This document shows, piece after piece, positions 28,742-38,399 of a stretch of DNA of 64,000 bases; within the stretch, counting starts at the first letter, position 1, and every line of letters begins with the position of its first letter. The translations under genes and the position numbers were made by a program. Origin of the DNA: Pseudomonas sp. KBW05. GTDB taxonomy: Bacteria; Pseudomonadota; Gammaproteobacteria; Pseudomonadales; Pseudomonadaceae. Where the stretch lies: positions 448,071-512,070 of the forward strand of contig NZ_QAJM01000016.1 of assembly GCF_003852405.1 (NCBI RefSeq). Direction: 5' to 3'. Below the pieces are notes generated by a model, which saw only the letters and a list, made by a program, of their open reading frames with translations, was not told the DNA's origin and did not search any database.

Positions 28742-29373
28742 CCCGTACTCAAAAAACCGTCTTTATCCTGGTGGCCATTGTCGCGTTGATCATGGGCCTG
28801 ACCGTCAACAAAGTGCTCAGTGGCAAAGGCCAGGGCGACCCTACTGCGCTGATCGATGCCGGCATTATCCTGCTGCCGCAAAGCCGCCAGCTGCCGCCAG
28901 TGACCATGACCAATCAGGAAGGCCAGCCGGTGCTGGTCAATGAGTTGAAGGGCAAGTGGAGCCTGCTGTTCTTCGGCTACACCTTCTGCCCGGACATCTG
29001 CCCGACCACCCTCGCCCAGCTGCGCCAGATCAAGAGCGAGCTGCCCAAGGAGGCGGTGGACAAGTTGCAGGTGATCCTGGTCAGCGTGGACCCGAACCGC
29101 GACACGCCGACTCAGCTCAAGCAATACCTGGGCTACTTCGATCCGCAGTTTGTTGGCCTGACCGGCGCGAATGTGGAGGAGGTGCAGAAGGTCTCGAATG
29201 CGGTGAGCATCCCGTTCATTCCGGCGGATACCAGCAAGCCGAACTACACGGTGGACCACAGCGGTAACCTGGCGCTGATCGGGCCGGATGGGACCCAGCG
29301 GGGGTTTATTCGGGCGCCGTTGAATAACCAGAAGCTAATCGCGCAACTGCCTGGCCTGTTGCAGCGCAAGTAA
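28738..29373 (+). CDS. SCO/SenC family copper chaperone
   Basis: 211 residues; the ATG at 28738 overlaps the ctaB stop. One N-terminal anchor (VFILVAIVALIMGLTVNKVL) precedes a thioredoxin-like domain with the copper CxxxC motif FCPDICPTT (Cys84, Cys88) and the later His in YTVDHSG. It loads CuA of subunit II. Last gene of the operon; a REP doublet with a T-run follows. Confidence 0.95.
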   Translation: MTRTQKTVFILVAIVALIMGLTVNKVLSGKGQGDPTALIDAGIILLPQSRQLPPVTMTNQEGQPVLVNELKGKWSLLFFGYTFCPDICPTTLAQLRQIKSELPKEAVDKLQVILVSVDPNRDTPTQLKQYLGYFDPQFVGLTGANVEEVQKVSNAVSIPFIPADTSKPNYTVDHSGNLALIGPDGTQRGFIRAPLNNQKLIAQLPGLLQRK

Positions 29374-29388
29374 CTAGCAACGCAAAAC

Positions 29389-29483
29389 AAATGTGGGAGC
29401 GGGCTTGCTCGCGAATGCGGTGTATCAGCTACGAATCTATCGACTGACACTCAGCTTTCGCGAGCAAGCCCGCTCCCACATTT
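29389..29483. repeat. REP doublet at the end of the cox operon
   Basis: Inverted arms beginning AAATGTGGGAGCGGGC (29389) and ending GCCCGCTCCCACATTT (29483), followed by more T residues. It is placed between the convergent sco and metQ genes, so it could also terminate transcription. Confidence 0.88.
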
Positions 29484-29515
29484 TTTGATCTCCGGTGTTG
29501 GGAGATAGGGTTACA

Positions 29516-30286
29516 TCAGAACGCCGGCTTGATCGCGCCTTTGTACTTCTCTTCGATGAATTTCTTCACTTCCGGCGTGTGCAGGGCTGCAACCAGCTTC
29601 TTCACCGCGTCCGAATCCTTGTTGTCTTCGCGGGTCACCAGGATGTTCACGTAAGGCGAGTCGCTGCCTTCGATGACCAGAGCGTCCTTGGATGGGTCCA
29701 GCTTGGCTTCCAGGGCGTAATTGGTGTTGATCAGCGCCAGGTCAACCTGGGTCAGTACGCGCGGCAGGGTGGCGGCTTCCAGCTCGCGGAACTTCAGTTT
29801 CTTGCTGTTACCGGTGATGTCCTTGATGGTCGACAGGATGTTGGTCGGGTCCTTCAGGGTGATCAGGTTGTGCTTGGCCAGCAGCAGCAGCGCGCGGCCG
29901 CCGTTGGTGGCGTCGTTCGGGATCACCACGTTGGCGCCGTCCGGCAGTTCGGCGAGGGTCTTGTACTTGCTGGAGTAAGCGCCCAGGGGTTCCAGGTGCA
30001 CGGCGCCAACGCTCACCAGGTGCGTGCCCTTGGCCTTGTTGAACTCATCCAGGTACGGCTGGTGCTGGAAGAAGTTGGCGTCCAGGCGCTTTTCTGCAAC
30101 CTGTACGTTTGGCTGCACGTAGTCGGTGAAGACCTTGACCTGCAAGTCCACGCCTTCTTTGGCCAGGACCGGTTTCACGAATTCGAGGATTTCTGCGTGC
30201 GGCACCGGCGAGGCAGCGACCGTGATGGTCTCGGCGTGGGCGGAAAACGCAGCAACGGCGGCGAAAGCAACCAGTAGTTTTTTCAT
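29516..30286 (-). CDS. metQ: Methionine ABC transporter substrate-binding protein
   Basis: 256 residues from the ATG at 30284-30286, preceded by AAGGAG. The signal MKKLLVAFAAVAAFSAHA ends in an ordinary signal-peptidase I site. There is no lipobox, unlike E. coli MetQ, so the protein would be soluble in the periplasm. NlpA/MetQ family stretches: ITVAASPVPHAEILEFV, YVQPNVQVAEKRLDANFFQHQPYLDEFNK. It binds D/L-methionine for MetNI. Last gene of metNIQ. Confidence 0.93.
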   Translation of the reverse strand: MKKLLVAFAAVAAFSAHAETITVAASPVPHAEILEFVKPVLAKEGVDLQVKVFTDYVQPNVQVAEKRLDANFFQHQPYLDEFNKAKGTHLVSVGAVHLEPLGAYSSKYKTLAELPDGANVVIPNDATNGGRALLLLAKHNLITLKDPTNILSTIKDITGNSKKLKFRELEAATLPRVLTQVDLALINTNYALEAKLDPSKDALVIEGSDSPYVNILVTREDNKDSDAVKKLVAALHTPEVKKFIEEKYKGAIKPAF

Positions 30287-30337
30287 CCAGCAAGCTCCTT
30301 GTTCGGGCATGTGCCGGCTTCTGGCCGGCAATGGCCG

Positions 30338-31012
30338 TTATTTTCGAGAAAAGTGCACCACCAGCTTGTCGCCGACGGTTTGCAGAATTTGCACCAGGAT
30401 CAACAGCATGACCACGGTGACCACCATCACATCAGTCTGGAAACGCTGGTAACCGAAACGGATCGCCAGGTCGCCCAGACCACCGGCACCGACCACACCG
30501 GCCATCGCTGTGTAGGAAACCAGTGTAATTGCCGTCACAGTAATCGCCGCAAAAATGCCGGGGCGTGCTTCGGGCAGCAAGGCGTTGGTAATAATCTGAC
30601 GCGTAGTGGCGCCCATCGACTGGGTGGCTTCGATGATGCCGCGGTCCACTTCACGCAGGGCGGTTTCCACCAGGCGCGCGAAGAACGGCGTCGCACCGAC
30701 CACCAGTGGCGGAATGGCACCGGCCACGCCCAGCGACGTGCCGGTGATCAGCACGGTGAACGGGATCATCACGATCAGCAGGATGATGAACGGGAGCGAA
30801 CGCAGGATGTTCACGATCAGCGACAGCAGTGCGTACAGGCCTTTCTGTTCGAACAGTTGGCGCGGGCTGCACAGGAACAGCAGCACACCCAGCGGCAGGC
30901 CGAGCAGTACGGTAAAGAACAGCGAACCAAACAGCATGATCATGGTGTCGCCGGTGGCGAGCCAGATTTCCGACCAGTCGATATTGGCGAAGAAACTCAA
31001 CAGGACTTCCAT
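30338..31012 (-). CDS. metI: Methionine ABC transporter permease
   Basis: 224 residues with five to six membrane helices. It carries the EAA-type loop of this family, FFARLVETALREVDRGIIEATQSMG. It pairs with MetN in the inner membrane. Its start overlaps the metN stop by one base (TAATG). The 51-bp gap to metQ holds only its ribosome site. Confidence 0.94.
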   Translation of the reverse strand: MEVLLSFFANIDWSEIWLATGDTMIMLFGSLFFTVLLGLPLGVLLFLCSPRQLFEQKGLYALLSLIVNILRSLPFIILLIVMIPFTVLITGTSLGVAGAIPPLVVGATPFFARLVETALREVDRGIIEATQSMGATTRQIITNALLPEARPGIFAAITVTAITLVSYTAMAGVVGAGGLGDLAIRFGYQRFQTDVMVVTVVMLLILVQILQTVGDKLVVHFSRK

Positions 31013-32019
31013 TAGCGCAGGACCTCCATGTGGACGTCTGCGGCGGTGAAGCGCGCAAACGCGGCGTCCATGTCGCCGCCGGTGACGGCGAGGGTCAATT
31101 GCCCGTAGGGGATGTCTTTGATGCGGTCGATACGACCGGCGAGGATGCTGTAGTCCACACCCGTTTCACGGGCGACGGTACCCAGCAACGGCGCGTAGGT
31201 CGCGTCGCCCTGGAACGTCAGGCGCACGATGCGGCCGGGGACGTGGGCGAAGTCATCGCGCTGCTCGTTTTCATCGACCTGTTCGGACTCTTGCACGAAA
31301 CGCTTGGTGGTCGGGTGCTTGGGGTGCAGGAACACGTCGGCCACCGAGCCTTGCTCGACGATGACGCCGGCGTCCATCACGGCCACCTGGTCGCAGACGC
31401 GGCGGATCACGTCCATTTCATGGGTGATCAGCACGATGGTCAGTTTCAGCTCGCGGTTGATCTCGGCCAGCAGTTGCAGGACCGACGCGGTGGTTTGCGG
31501 GTCGAGGGCGCTGGTGGCTTCATCGCACAGCAGGATCTTTGGCTTGGTCGCCAGGGCGCGGGCGATGCCGACGCGCTGTTTCTGGCCGCCGGACAATTGC
31601 GCCGGGTACTTCTTGGCGTGATCCGACAGACCAACGCGGGCCAGCAGCTCGGCGACGCGCAGGTCGATTTGCTTGCGCGACAGTTCGCCGGCCAGGGTCA
31701 GTGGCAGCGCCACGTTGTCGGCAACGGTCTTGGACGCGAGCAGGTTGAAGTGCTGGAAGATCATCCCGACCTGCTGGCGGAAACGGCGCAGGCCGTTGGC
31801 GTCCAGGGCGGTGACTTCTTCACCATCGACAGTGATCTGACCGCCGCTAGGTTGCTCCAGGCGATTGATCAGACGCAAAAGGGTACTTTTTCCCGCGCCG
31901 GAGTGGCCGATCAAGCCAAACACCTGGCCGTTCTCGACGCGCAGGCTGGTGGGGTGAAGCGCGGGGATTTCCTTACCGGCGACGCGGTAGGTTTTATGGA
32001 CGTTATGAAACTCGATCAC
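31012..32019 (-). CDS. metN: Methionine ABC transporter ATP-binding protein
   Basis: 335 residues. Walker [10 protein letters not shown] (about residue 38), signature [15 protein letters not shown], Walker [14 protein letters not shown], and a C-terminal NIL/ACT-like regulatory domain (residues about 255-335, [15 protein letters not shown]) that binds methionine and inhibits transport. First gene of the operon. Confidence 0.95.
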   Translation of the reverse strand: MIEFHNVHKTYRVAGKEIPALHPTSLRVENGQVFGLIGHSGAGKSTLLRLINRLEQPSGGQITVDGEEVTALDANGLRRFRQQVGMIFQHFNLLASKTVADNVALPLTLAGELSRKQIDLRVAELLARVGLSDHAKKYPAQLSGGQKQRVGIARALATKPKILLCDEATSALDPQTTASVLQLLAEINRELKLTIVLITHEMDVIRRVCDQVAVMDAGVIVEQGSVADVFLHPKHPTTKRFVQESEQVDENEQRDDFAHVPGRIVRLTFQGDATYAPLLGTVARETGVDYSILAGRIDRIKDIPYGQLTLAVTGGDMDAAFARFTAADVHMEVLR

Positions 32020-32184
32020 GTAGCGAACCTTGTGGGGCGCATGGAAAAGGGATCAGCGGTTAGCCGGGCGCGCATTTTAGCCTGTCCGTATAGCGTTTCT
32101 TAGCATTTATTTCGCATTCATCCAGCGATTTGGCAATAACGCGATCAAAGGTCATAAAAAAGGAACGGCCCAAAACCCCATCAG

Positions 32185-32195
32185 TCACTACTTAA
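32185..32195 (+). promoter_or_regulatory. Possible sigma-S -10 element of katE
   Basis: TCACTACTTAA matches nine of eleven positions of the sigma-S -10 consensus KCTAYRCTTAA. It lies 53 bp before the katE ATG in the 228-bp gap between divergent metN and katE. katE genes are classic RpoS targets. Nothing else was identified in this gap. Confidence 0.45.
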
Positions 32196-32247
32196 GCAAC
32201 GCGATTCCCGGGTGCCGTGCCTGGGTCTGAATAAGGAGTTTTGACTG

Positions 32248-34377
32248 ATGAGTACGAAAAAGCCAAAGAGCGAACTCGCCGGAACCGACACCCTGGACCG
32301 TAAGAATACCAATGCCAAGCTAGAGGCTTTGGAAGCATTCCGCGCCGACGCTACCGGCCAGGCCCTGCGTACCAACCAAGGCGTGAAGATTTCCGACAAC
32401 CAGAACAGCTTGAAGGTCGGTGCGCGCGGGCCTTCGCTGCTCGAAGATTTCATCATGCGTGAAAAGATCACGCATTTTGACCATGAGCGCATCCCCGAGC
32501 GCATCGTGCACGCGCGCGGCACCGGTGCCCATGGTTACTTCCAGGCCTATGAAAACCATGGGGCGCTGACCAAGGCCGGGTTTCTGCGTGATCCGGGGCA
32601 TAAAACCCCGGTATTCCTGCGTTTTTCCACGGTGCAGGGCCCCCGTGGCTCCGGTGATACGGTGCGCGACGTACGGGGTTTTGCCGTGAAGTTCTTCACC
32701 GACGAAGGTAACTTCGACCTGGTCGGCAACAACATGCCGGTGTTTTTCATTCAGGACGCGATCAAGTTTCCTGATTTTGTCCACGCAGTAAAGCCTGAAC
32801 CCCACAACGAGATTCCTACAGGCGGTTCGGCCCACGACACCTTCTGGGACTTCGTGTCGCTGCAGCCCGAATCGGCGCATATGGTGATTTGGGCAATGTC
32901 CGACCGAGCGATTCCTAAAAGCCTACGGGCCATGCAGGGTTTTGGGGTGCACACCTTTCGCTTCATTAACGCCGAAGGGACGTCCAACTTCGTTAAATTC
33001 CACTGGCGCCCTACGGCCGGCACCTGCTCGCTGGTGTGGGACGAAGCGCAAAAGCTCGCGGGTAAAGATACCGACTATCACCGCCGCGATCTCTGGGAAG
33101 CGATTGAGACGGGCGATTACCCCGAGTGGGAATTGGGCGTGCAGGTCATTCCTGAGGACAAGGAGCACGCGTTCGACTTCGATATTCTCGACCCGACCAA
33201 GCTGATCCCCGAAGAACTGGTACCGATCACGCCGCTGGGCAAGATGGTGCTGAATCGCAACCCGGATAACTTTTTCGCTGAAGTCGAGCAGGTCGCCTTC
33301 TGCCCAGGCCATATCGTGCCGGGCATCGACTTCTCCAATGACCCGTTGTTGCAGGGCCGTCTGTTTTCCTACACCGATACGCAGATCAGCCGACTTGGTG
33401 GCCCGAACTTTCATGAGTTGCCGATCAACCGCCCGGTGGCGCCGTTCCATAACGGCCAGCGCGATGCCATGCATCGCACCACTATCGATAAGGGGCGTGC
33501 GGCGTACGAACCCAACTCCATCGATGGCGGCTGGCCCAAGGAAACCCCGCCCGCTGCGCAGGACGGTGGCTTTGAGTCCTACCATGAGCGCATCGATGCC
33601 CATAAGGTGCGCGAGCGCAGTGAGTCATTTGGCGATCACTTCTCCCAGGCGCGCCTGTTTTTCCGCAGCATGAGCAAGCATGAGCAGGAGCACATCATTG
33701 CCGCCTACAGCTTTGAGCTGGGCAAGGTGGAGCGTGAGCACATCCGTGTGCGCCAGGTGAATGAGATCCTCGCCAACATCGACCTGGAGTTGGCCAAGCG
33801 TGTGGCGCAGAACCTGGGCTTGCCAGTGCCGAAAAAAGGCACGGTGCCGGAGCGCAAAGTATCGTTGTCGCGCTCTCCGGCCTTGAGCCAGACGAACCTG
33901 CTGTCGGGTGACATCAAGACGCGCAAAGTGGCGATTTTGGCCGCGAATGGCGTGGACGGTGCTGCAATCGAGGCCTTGAAAAAAGTGCTGAAGGCCGAAG
34001 GCGCCCACGCCAAATTGCTCGGGCCGACCTCGGCACCGGTCACCACGGCGCAGGGTAAGAGCTTGCCGGTGGATGCGTCCATGGAGGGCTTGCCGTCGGT
34101 GGCGTTCGACGCAGTGTTTGTGCCCGGCGGCGCCAAGTCGGTGAAGGCGTTGAGCGAAGATGGTGTGGCGCTGCATTACCTGCTGGAGGCTTACAAGCAT
34201 TTGAAAGCGATTGCGGTAGTGGGCGAGGCCAAGCAGTTGCTGGAGCTGTTGAAGCTGGAGGCGGATGCGGGGTTGATCGTCGGCGGGGATGCCAAGGCAT
34301 TGAAGGCGTTTGTGGCGGCGATTGCCCAGCATCGGGTCTGGGATCGGGAGCCGAGGGCCAAGGCGATTCCGGCTTAA
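32248..34377 (+). CDS. katE: Large-subunit monofunctional catalase (HPII type)
   Basis: 709 residues, the large clade 2 form. Distal heme His88 is in [13 protein letters not shown]; the proximal heme ligand is Tyr375 in [14 protein letters not shown]. The C-terminal domain (about 560-709) is flavodoxin/DJ-1-like: [29 protein letters not shown]. Catalase decomposes hydrogen peroxide in the cytoplasm, mostly in stationary phase. The ribosome site is AAGGAG at 32233-32238. Divergent from metN. Confidence 0.96.
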   Translation: MSTKKPKSELAGTDTLDRKNTNAKLEALEAFRADATGQALRTNQGVKISDNQNSLKVGARGPSLLEDFIMREKITHFDHERIPERIVHARGTGAHGYFQAYENHGALTKAGFLRDPGHKTPVFLRFSTVQGPRGSGDTVRDVRGFAVKFFTDEGNFDLVGNNMPVFFIQDAIKFPDFVHAVKPEPHNEIPTGGSAHDTFWDFVSLQPESAHMVIWAMSDRAIPKSLRAMQGFGVHTFRFINAEGTSNFVKFHWRPTAGTCSLVWDEAQKLAGKDTDYHRRDLWEAIETGDYPEWELGVQVIPEDKEHAFDFDILDPTKLIPEELVPITPLGKMVLNRNPDNFFAEVEQVAFCPGHIVPGIDFSNDPLLQGRLFSYTDTQISRLGGPNFHELPINRPVAPFHNGQRDAMHRTTIDKGRAAYEPNSIDGGWPKETPPAAQDGGFESYHERIDAHKVRERSESFGDHFSQARLFFRSMSKHEQEHIIAAYSFELGKVEREHIRVRQVNEILANIDLELAKRVAQNLGLPVPKKGTVPERKVSLSRSPALSQTNLLSGDIKTRKVAILAANGVDGAAIEALKKVLKAEGAHAKLLGPTSAPVTTAQGKSLPVDASMEGLPSVAFDAVFVPGGAKSVKALSEDGVALHYLLEAYKHLKAIAVVGEAKQLLELLKLEADAGLIVGGDAKALKAFVAAIAQHRVWDREPRAKAIPA

Positions 34378-34402
34378 GTCATTGGTTGTTGGTCAGATCG
34401 CT

Positions 34403-34474
34403 ATCGCAGGCAAGCCAGCTCCCACACTTGAATGTATTCACAATTCAACATGTGGGAGCTGGCTTGCCTGCGAT
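34403..34474. repeat. REP doublet, variant GGCAAGCCAGCTCCCAC type
   Basis: Perfect 24-bp inverted arms ATCGCAGGCAAGCCAGCT.. (34403-34426) and its complement (34451-34474), spacer 24 bp. Same frame as the common REP but with GCTGGCTTGCCTGCG in place of GCGGGCTTGCTCGCG, so it is a separate subfamily. Lies between convergent katE and the lipoprotein gene. Confidence 0.86.
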
Positions 34475-34478
34475 GGCT

Positions 34479-35198
34479 TTATTGCGTCTTGCGCGGAATC
34501 AACACAACCTGCGCCGGGATCTTCTTCAGGATCTGCCGATGCAGCTTCAGGTCATACGCCGAATCGATGCGCTTGACCCGCTTGGTCAGTAGTGTCGCCA
34601 ACCATGGATAGTCTTCGGTGCGCGGCACCTGGATGCTCACATCACACTGGTAATTCACCACATCGGTGGCGATCGCATCCAGTTGGTGGCGAAGTTCTTC
34701 AATATCGCGCAGGTTCAACGCCACGGTGGTGCTTTCGGCCGTCGGATCGATGACCTTGGCCACCGGCTTGGCTTCGGCGGCTTTCAGGGCGGCTTCGGCC
34801 TGGTCCAGTTCGGCCTTGCGGGCGTGGCTGATGGCGCTGTTCACGCCGCCGGTCAACGCCGGGGCCTTGGGCATCAGTGCGCGGGCGCGGCTGAGGGCAG
34901 TGGCGGCGGCGTTGACGTCGCCTTTTTGCAGCACGATCTGGCTACGCTGCAGGTAGGCTTCGGCCAATTGGCGCTGGTAAGGCTCCAGCGCGGGATCGTT
35001 GGGCGACTGGGCTTGCAGCGCGGCCAACTGGTCTTCGGCGGTGGCCAACTCACTGCTGGCGAGGTTTTGCTCCAGCTGTGCGATGGCCGTAGCGCGTGCG
35101 TCCGGGGCCTGGACGGCGGCGGGCGGTGTGCTTTGACAGGCGCCCAGCAGCAGGGAAAATGCGGCAAGGAGCAGATAACGGGAGGTGAACGGCTTCAT
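34479..35198 (-). CDS. Helical lipoprotein of the znu locus (PA5502-like)
   Basis: 239 residues. Lipobox LLLGAC (Cys21) after a signal MKPFTSRYLLLAAFSLL. The mature part is helical with TPR-like pattern (ATAEDQLAALQAQSPNDPALEPYQRQLAEAYLQ) and a C-terminal domain (NYQCDVSIQVPRTEDYPWL). It sits directly after znuB on the same strand, as in P. aeruginosa, so a link to zinc uptake or the envelope response to zinc is possible. No activity is known. Confidence 0.8.
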   Translation of the reverse strand: MKPFTSRYLLLAAFSLLLGACQSTPPAAVQAPDARATAIAQLEQNLASSELATAEDQLAALQAQSPNDPALEPYQRQLAEAYLQRSQIVLQKGDVNAAATALSRARALMPKAPALTGGVNSAISHARKAELDQAEAALKAAEAKPVAKVIDPTAESTTVALNLRDIEELRHQLDAIATDVVNYQCDVSIQVPRTEDYPWLATLLTKRVKRIDSAYDLKLHRQILKKIPAQVVLIPRKTQ

Positions 35199-35235
35199 TC
35201 CTGCGACTCTCTATTTGCGCAAAAAGCGAGCAAGT

Positions 35236-36024
35236 CTACACCCCTCGACGGGGCAGGACAAAACTCAGCAGAAACAGCGCGGCGGCCGTGACCACAATCG
35301 ACGGCCCGGCCGGCGTGTCCTTGAACCAGGACAGCGCCAGGCCCCCGCACACGGCGAGCATCCCCAGCAGGCTGGCACCAATCGCCATCTGCTCCGGTGA
35401 ACGGGCATGGCGCTGGGCGGCGGCTGCGGGAATGATCAGCAGCGACGTGATCAACAATACGCCGACAATCTTCATCGCGACAGCAATCACCACGGCGATC
35501 AACAACATCAGGGCCATGCGCAGGGTCGGCACGGGCAGGCCTTCGACGGTGGCCAGCTCTTCATGCACGGTGATGGCCAGCAGCGGGCGCCACAGGGCTA
35601 TCAGCAGCACCAGCACCACAGCGCTGCCGCCGAGGATCCAGCCCAAGTCGGTGCTGCTGATCGCCAGCAGGTCGCCGAACAGGTAGGCCATCAGGTCGAT
35701 GCGCACTTCGTGCATGAAGCTCAGCACCACCAGGCCCAGGGACAAGGTGCTCGGCGCGAGGATGCCGAGCAGGGTGTCGGAGGCCAGCGGCTGGCGCTGT
35801 TGCAGGGTCACCAGCAGCACCGCCAGCAGCAGGCAGCCGACGGTGACGGCGATGGTCGGGCTGACATCCAGCAAGAAGCCCATGGCCACGCCCAGTAGCG
35901 CGGCGTGGGACAAGGTGTCGCCAAAATAGGCCATGCGCCGCCAGACGACGAACGAGCCCAACGGGCCCGCCACCAGCGCCAAAGCCAAGCCTGCCAGCAG
36001 GGCGTAGAGCAGAAAATCAGCCAT
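35236..36024 (-). CDS. znuB: Zinc ABC transporter permease
   Basis: 262 residues, about eight membrane helices, ABC-3 family. It begins [31 protein letters not shown] and contains the family stretch [20 protein letters not shown]. It forms the inner-membrane channel for zinc with ZnuC and ZnuA. The start overlaps znuC by 8 bp. Confidence 0.94.
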   Translation of the reverse strand: MADFLLYALLAGLALALVAGPLGSFVVWRRMAYFGDTLSHAALLGVAMGFLLDVSPTIAVTVGCLLLAVLLVTLQQRQPLASDTLLGILAPSTLSLGLVVLSFMHEVRIDLMAYLFGDLLAISSTDLGWILGGSAVVLVLLIALWRPLLAITVHEELATVEGLPVPTLRMALMLLIAVVIAVAMKIVGVLLITSLLIIPAAAAQRHARSPEQMAIGASLLGMLAVCGGLALSWFKDTPAGPSIVVTAAALFLLSFVLPRRGV

Positions 36025-36802
36025 GCTTGCAGCTATCTCCGTGAACGTGGGTATGGGGTGCGGCGGGATCTTCGACGACTTCGCCGTGCAAATCGTGGGC
36101 GTGGTCGTGGTGGTGATGGTAGATCGCCAGGCTCTGCGCGTTCTTGCCGAACAGCTCGACGAACGCCGGGTCGCCGCTGACCTGTTCCGGGTGGCCGGAG
36201 CAGCACACGTGGCGGTTGAGGCACACCACTTGGTCGGTGGTGCTCATCACCAGGTGCAGATCGTGGGACACCATCAGCACGCCGCAGCCATGACGGTCAC
36301 GCAGGCGGGTGATCAGGCTGTACAGCTCGGCCTGGCCGGCGACGTCGACGCCTTGTACCGGTTCATCCAGCACCAACAGTTCCGGCTCGCGCAGCAAGGC
36401 GCGGGCCAGTAGCACGCGCTGCATTTCGCCGCCGGAGATACTTTGCACCGGGCTGTCGATCACCTGTTCGGCGCCGACTTCCTTGAGCGCGGCCTGGGCG
36501 CGGGCGCGGTCTACACCGGGCACCAGGCGCAGGAAGCGCAGCACCGACAGCGGCAGGGTCGGGTCGACGTGCAGCTTTTGTGGCATGTAGCCCACACGCA
36601 GCTTGGGCTTGCGCCACACGATGCCGGTGTCGGGCTTGAGCAGGCCGAGGACGGCGCGCACCAGGGTGGTCTTGCCGGCGCCGTTGGGGCCGATCAGGGT
36701 GACGATTTGCCCAGGTTCGACGCTCAGCGCGATGTTATCCAGCACGGCTTGCCCGGCGAACGTGACCCCGACCTGTTCCAGGCGGATTAACGCGTTGCTC
36801 AT
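36017..36802 (-). CDS. znuC: Zinc ABC transporter ATP-binding protein
   Basis: 261 residues from the ATG at 36800-36802, which overlaps the zur stop (ATGA). Walker [10 protein letters not shown], signature [15 protein letters not shown], Walker [13 protein letters not shown]. The C-terminus is a His-rich tail ([17 protein letters not shown], then [14 protein letters not shown]-like repeats) of about 35 residues, beyond the ATPase fold, that may sense or bind zinc. Energises ZnuB. Confidence 0.94.
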   Translation of the reverse strand: MSNALIRLEQVGVTFAGQAVLDNIALSVEPGQIVTLIGPNGAGKTTLVRAVLGLLKPDTGIVWRKPKLRVGYMPQKLHVDPTLPLSVLRFLRLVPGVDRARAQAALKEVGAEQVIDSPVQSISGGEMQRVLLARALLREPELLVLDEPVQGVDVAGQAELYSLITRLRDRHGCGVLMVSHDLHLVMSTTDQVVCLNRHVCCSGHPEQVSGDPAFVELFGKNAQSLAIYHHHHDHAHDLHGEVVEDPAAPHTHVHGDSCKHG

Positions 36803-37284
36803 CAAGCCCCCTGGCAGCCCGAGCACAGGCCGACCACTTCGACCGTTTGCCCTTCGACCCGGAAACCGACGTCGGCAGAGCTCTTGATGATGGCGTCGCT
36901 GATGCTTTTTTGTTCAAGCTCAATGGCGGCGTGGCACTCGCGGCAGATCAGGAACTGGCCCTGATGCGCGTGTTCCGGGTGGTTGCAGCCGACAAACGCG
37001 TTGAGCGACGCGATGCGGTGCACCAGGCCGTTCTCCAGCAGGAAATCCAGCGCCCGGTACACGGTTGGCGGTGCAGCGCGGCGGCCGTCCTGCTCGCTGA
37101 GTACGCCGAGGATGTCGTAGGCGCCCAGCGGCTTGTGGCTCTGCCACACCAGTTCCAGCACGCGGCGACGCAAGGCGGTCAGGCGCAGGCCCTTCTGTGC
37201 GCACAGGGTGTCGGCTTCCGACAGCGCGGTATGCACGCAGTGAGAGTGGTCGTGGGGACGGCTGGCAAGCGGTGTTTTAGGCAT
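36802..37284 (-). CDS. zur: Zinc uptake regulator (Fur family)
   Basis: 160 residues. The helix-turn-helix lies in [17 protein letters not shown] and the dimerisation domain has the structural zinc cysteines CRECH and CSGC. In this locus it represses znuABC when zinc is plentiful. It is the first gene of zur-znuC-znuB, divergent from znuA with 59-67 bp between starts, so it is probably self-regulated. Confidence 0.94.
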   Translation of the reverse strand: MPKTPLASRPHDHSHCVHTALSEADTLCAQKGLRLTALRRRVLELVWQSHKPLGAYDILGVLSEQDGRRAAPPTVYRALDFLLENGLVHRIASLNAFVGCNHPEHAHQGQFLICRECHAAIELEQKSISDAIIKSSADVGFRVEGQTVEVVGLCSGCQGA

Positions 37285-37308
37285 GAGCGGCGACAGATAT
37301 TTGATAGA

Positions 37309-37325
37309 GACGTTATTATGTTACC
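37309..37325. promoter_or_regulatory. Candidate Zur operator between zur and znuA
   Basis: GACGTTATTATGTTACC (37309-37325) resembles Zur boxes of the form GTTATAnnATAAC, with GTTAT and GTTAC half-sites, but the dyad is imperfect. It lies 18-27 bp before the possible znuA starts and would cover both promoters. Confidence 0.45.
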
Positions 37326-37351
37326 CGTTCCTACGCCATTGAGTGGTCATC

Positions 37352-38272
37352 GTGTCCCGACTTTTTCCCGTTTTTGTCGTATTTGTCGCCAGTTTGTTCG
37401 TAACCGGTGCCGCTCAGGCCGAGGTCAAGGTGCTCACCAGCATCAAGCCGCTGCAGTTGATCGCCGCCGCAGTGCAGGACGGCGTGGCCGTTCCAGAGGT
37501 GCTGTTGCCACCGGGCGCGTCGCCGCATAACTACGCGTTGCGGCCATCCGACGTACGGCGTGTGCAGTCGGTCGACCTGCTGTACTGGATCGGCCCGGAC
37601 ATGGAAAGCTTCCTGCCGCGCGTGTTGAAAGGTCGTACAGCGGCGACGGTGGCCGTGCAGGATCTTCCGGGGATGAAACTGCGTCGTTTCGCCGAAGATA
37701 GCCACTCTCACGCCGACGAAGCCGACGAGCATGACCACGATCACCGCCCAGGCAGCCTGGATGCACACTTGTGGCTGTCCACGGTGAATGCGCGGGTGAT
37801 TGCTGCGCGCATGGCGTCTGACCTAGCGGCGGCTGATCCGGCGAATGCCGCGCGTTACCAAAGCAACGTGAAGGCGTTTAACGAGCGTTTGGATGCGTTG
37901 GATGCGCGGTTGAAAGAGCGTTTGGCGACGATTGGCGACAAACCGTACTTTGTGTTCCATGAAGCCTTCGATTACTTCGAAGATGCCTACGGGCTCAAGC
38001 ACACCGGTGTGTTCAGCGTTGCTGCTGAAGTGCAGCCTGGCGCCCAGCACGTGGCCGCGATGCGCACGCGCTTGCAGGAAGTGGGTAAGACCTGTGTGTT
38101 CAGTGAGCCGCCGTTGCGTCCGCGCCTGGCTGAGACGCTGGTGGCTGGCTTGCCGGTGAAGCTGGCGGAGTTGGATGCGCTGGGTGGCTATACGCCGGCC
38201 ACGGCTCAGGGGTATGAGCAGGTGCTGGAGAAGTTGGGGAATGACCTGGCGGGTTGCCTGGAATCGCTCTAA
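37352..38272 (+). CDS. znuA: Zinc ABC transporter periplasmic binding protein
   Basis: 306 residues from the GTG at 37352, giving signal MSRLFPVFVVFVASLFVTGAAQA; a GTG at 37343 is also possible. Cluster A-I (zinc) family: VLLPPGASPHNYALRPSDVR, the His-rich loop DSHSHADEADEHDHDH, and LWLSTVNARVIAARMASDLA. It captures zinc for ZnuBC. A REP doublet follows the stop. Confidence 0.93.
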   Translation: MSRLFPVFVVFVASLFVTGAAQAEVKVLTSIKPLQLIAAAVQDGVAVPEVLLPPGASPHNYALRPSDVRRVQSVDLLYWIGPDMESFLPRVLKGRTAATVAVQDLPGMKLRRFAEDSHSHADEADEHDHDHRPGSLDAHLWLSTVNARVIAARMASDLAAADPANAARYQSNVKAFNERLDALDARLKERLATIGDKPYFVFHEAFDYFEDAYGLKHTGVFSVAAEVQPGAQHVAAMRTRLQEVGKTCVFSEPPLRPRLAETLVAGLPVKLAELDALGGYTPATAQGYEQVLEKLGNDLAGCLESL

Positions 38273-38289
38273 CAGCCAATACAAAACCC

Positions 38290-38380
38290 ATGTGGGAGCG
38301 GGCTTGCTCGCGAAGGCGGCGTGTCAGTCAGTACATCTGGCACTGAAACACCGCCTTCGCGAGCAAGCCCGCTCCCACAT
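38290..38380. repeat. REP doublet between znuA and thrB
   Basis: Inverted arms starting ATGTGGGAGCGGGCTTGC (38290) and ending GCAAGCCCGCTCCCACAT (38380), each also carrying CGAAGGCGG / CCGCCTTCG so the arms pair over about 33 bp. It lies between convergent genes. Confidence 0.88.
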
Positions 38381-38399
38381 TTTTGACCGAGTTGATGCT

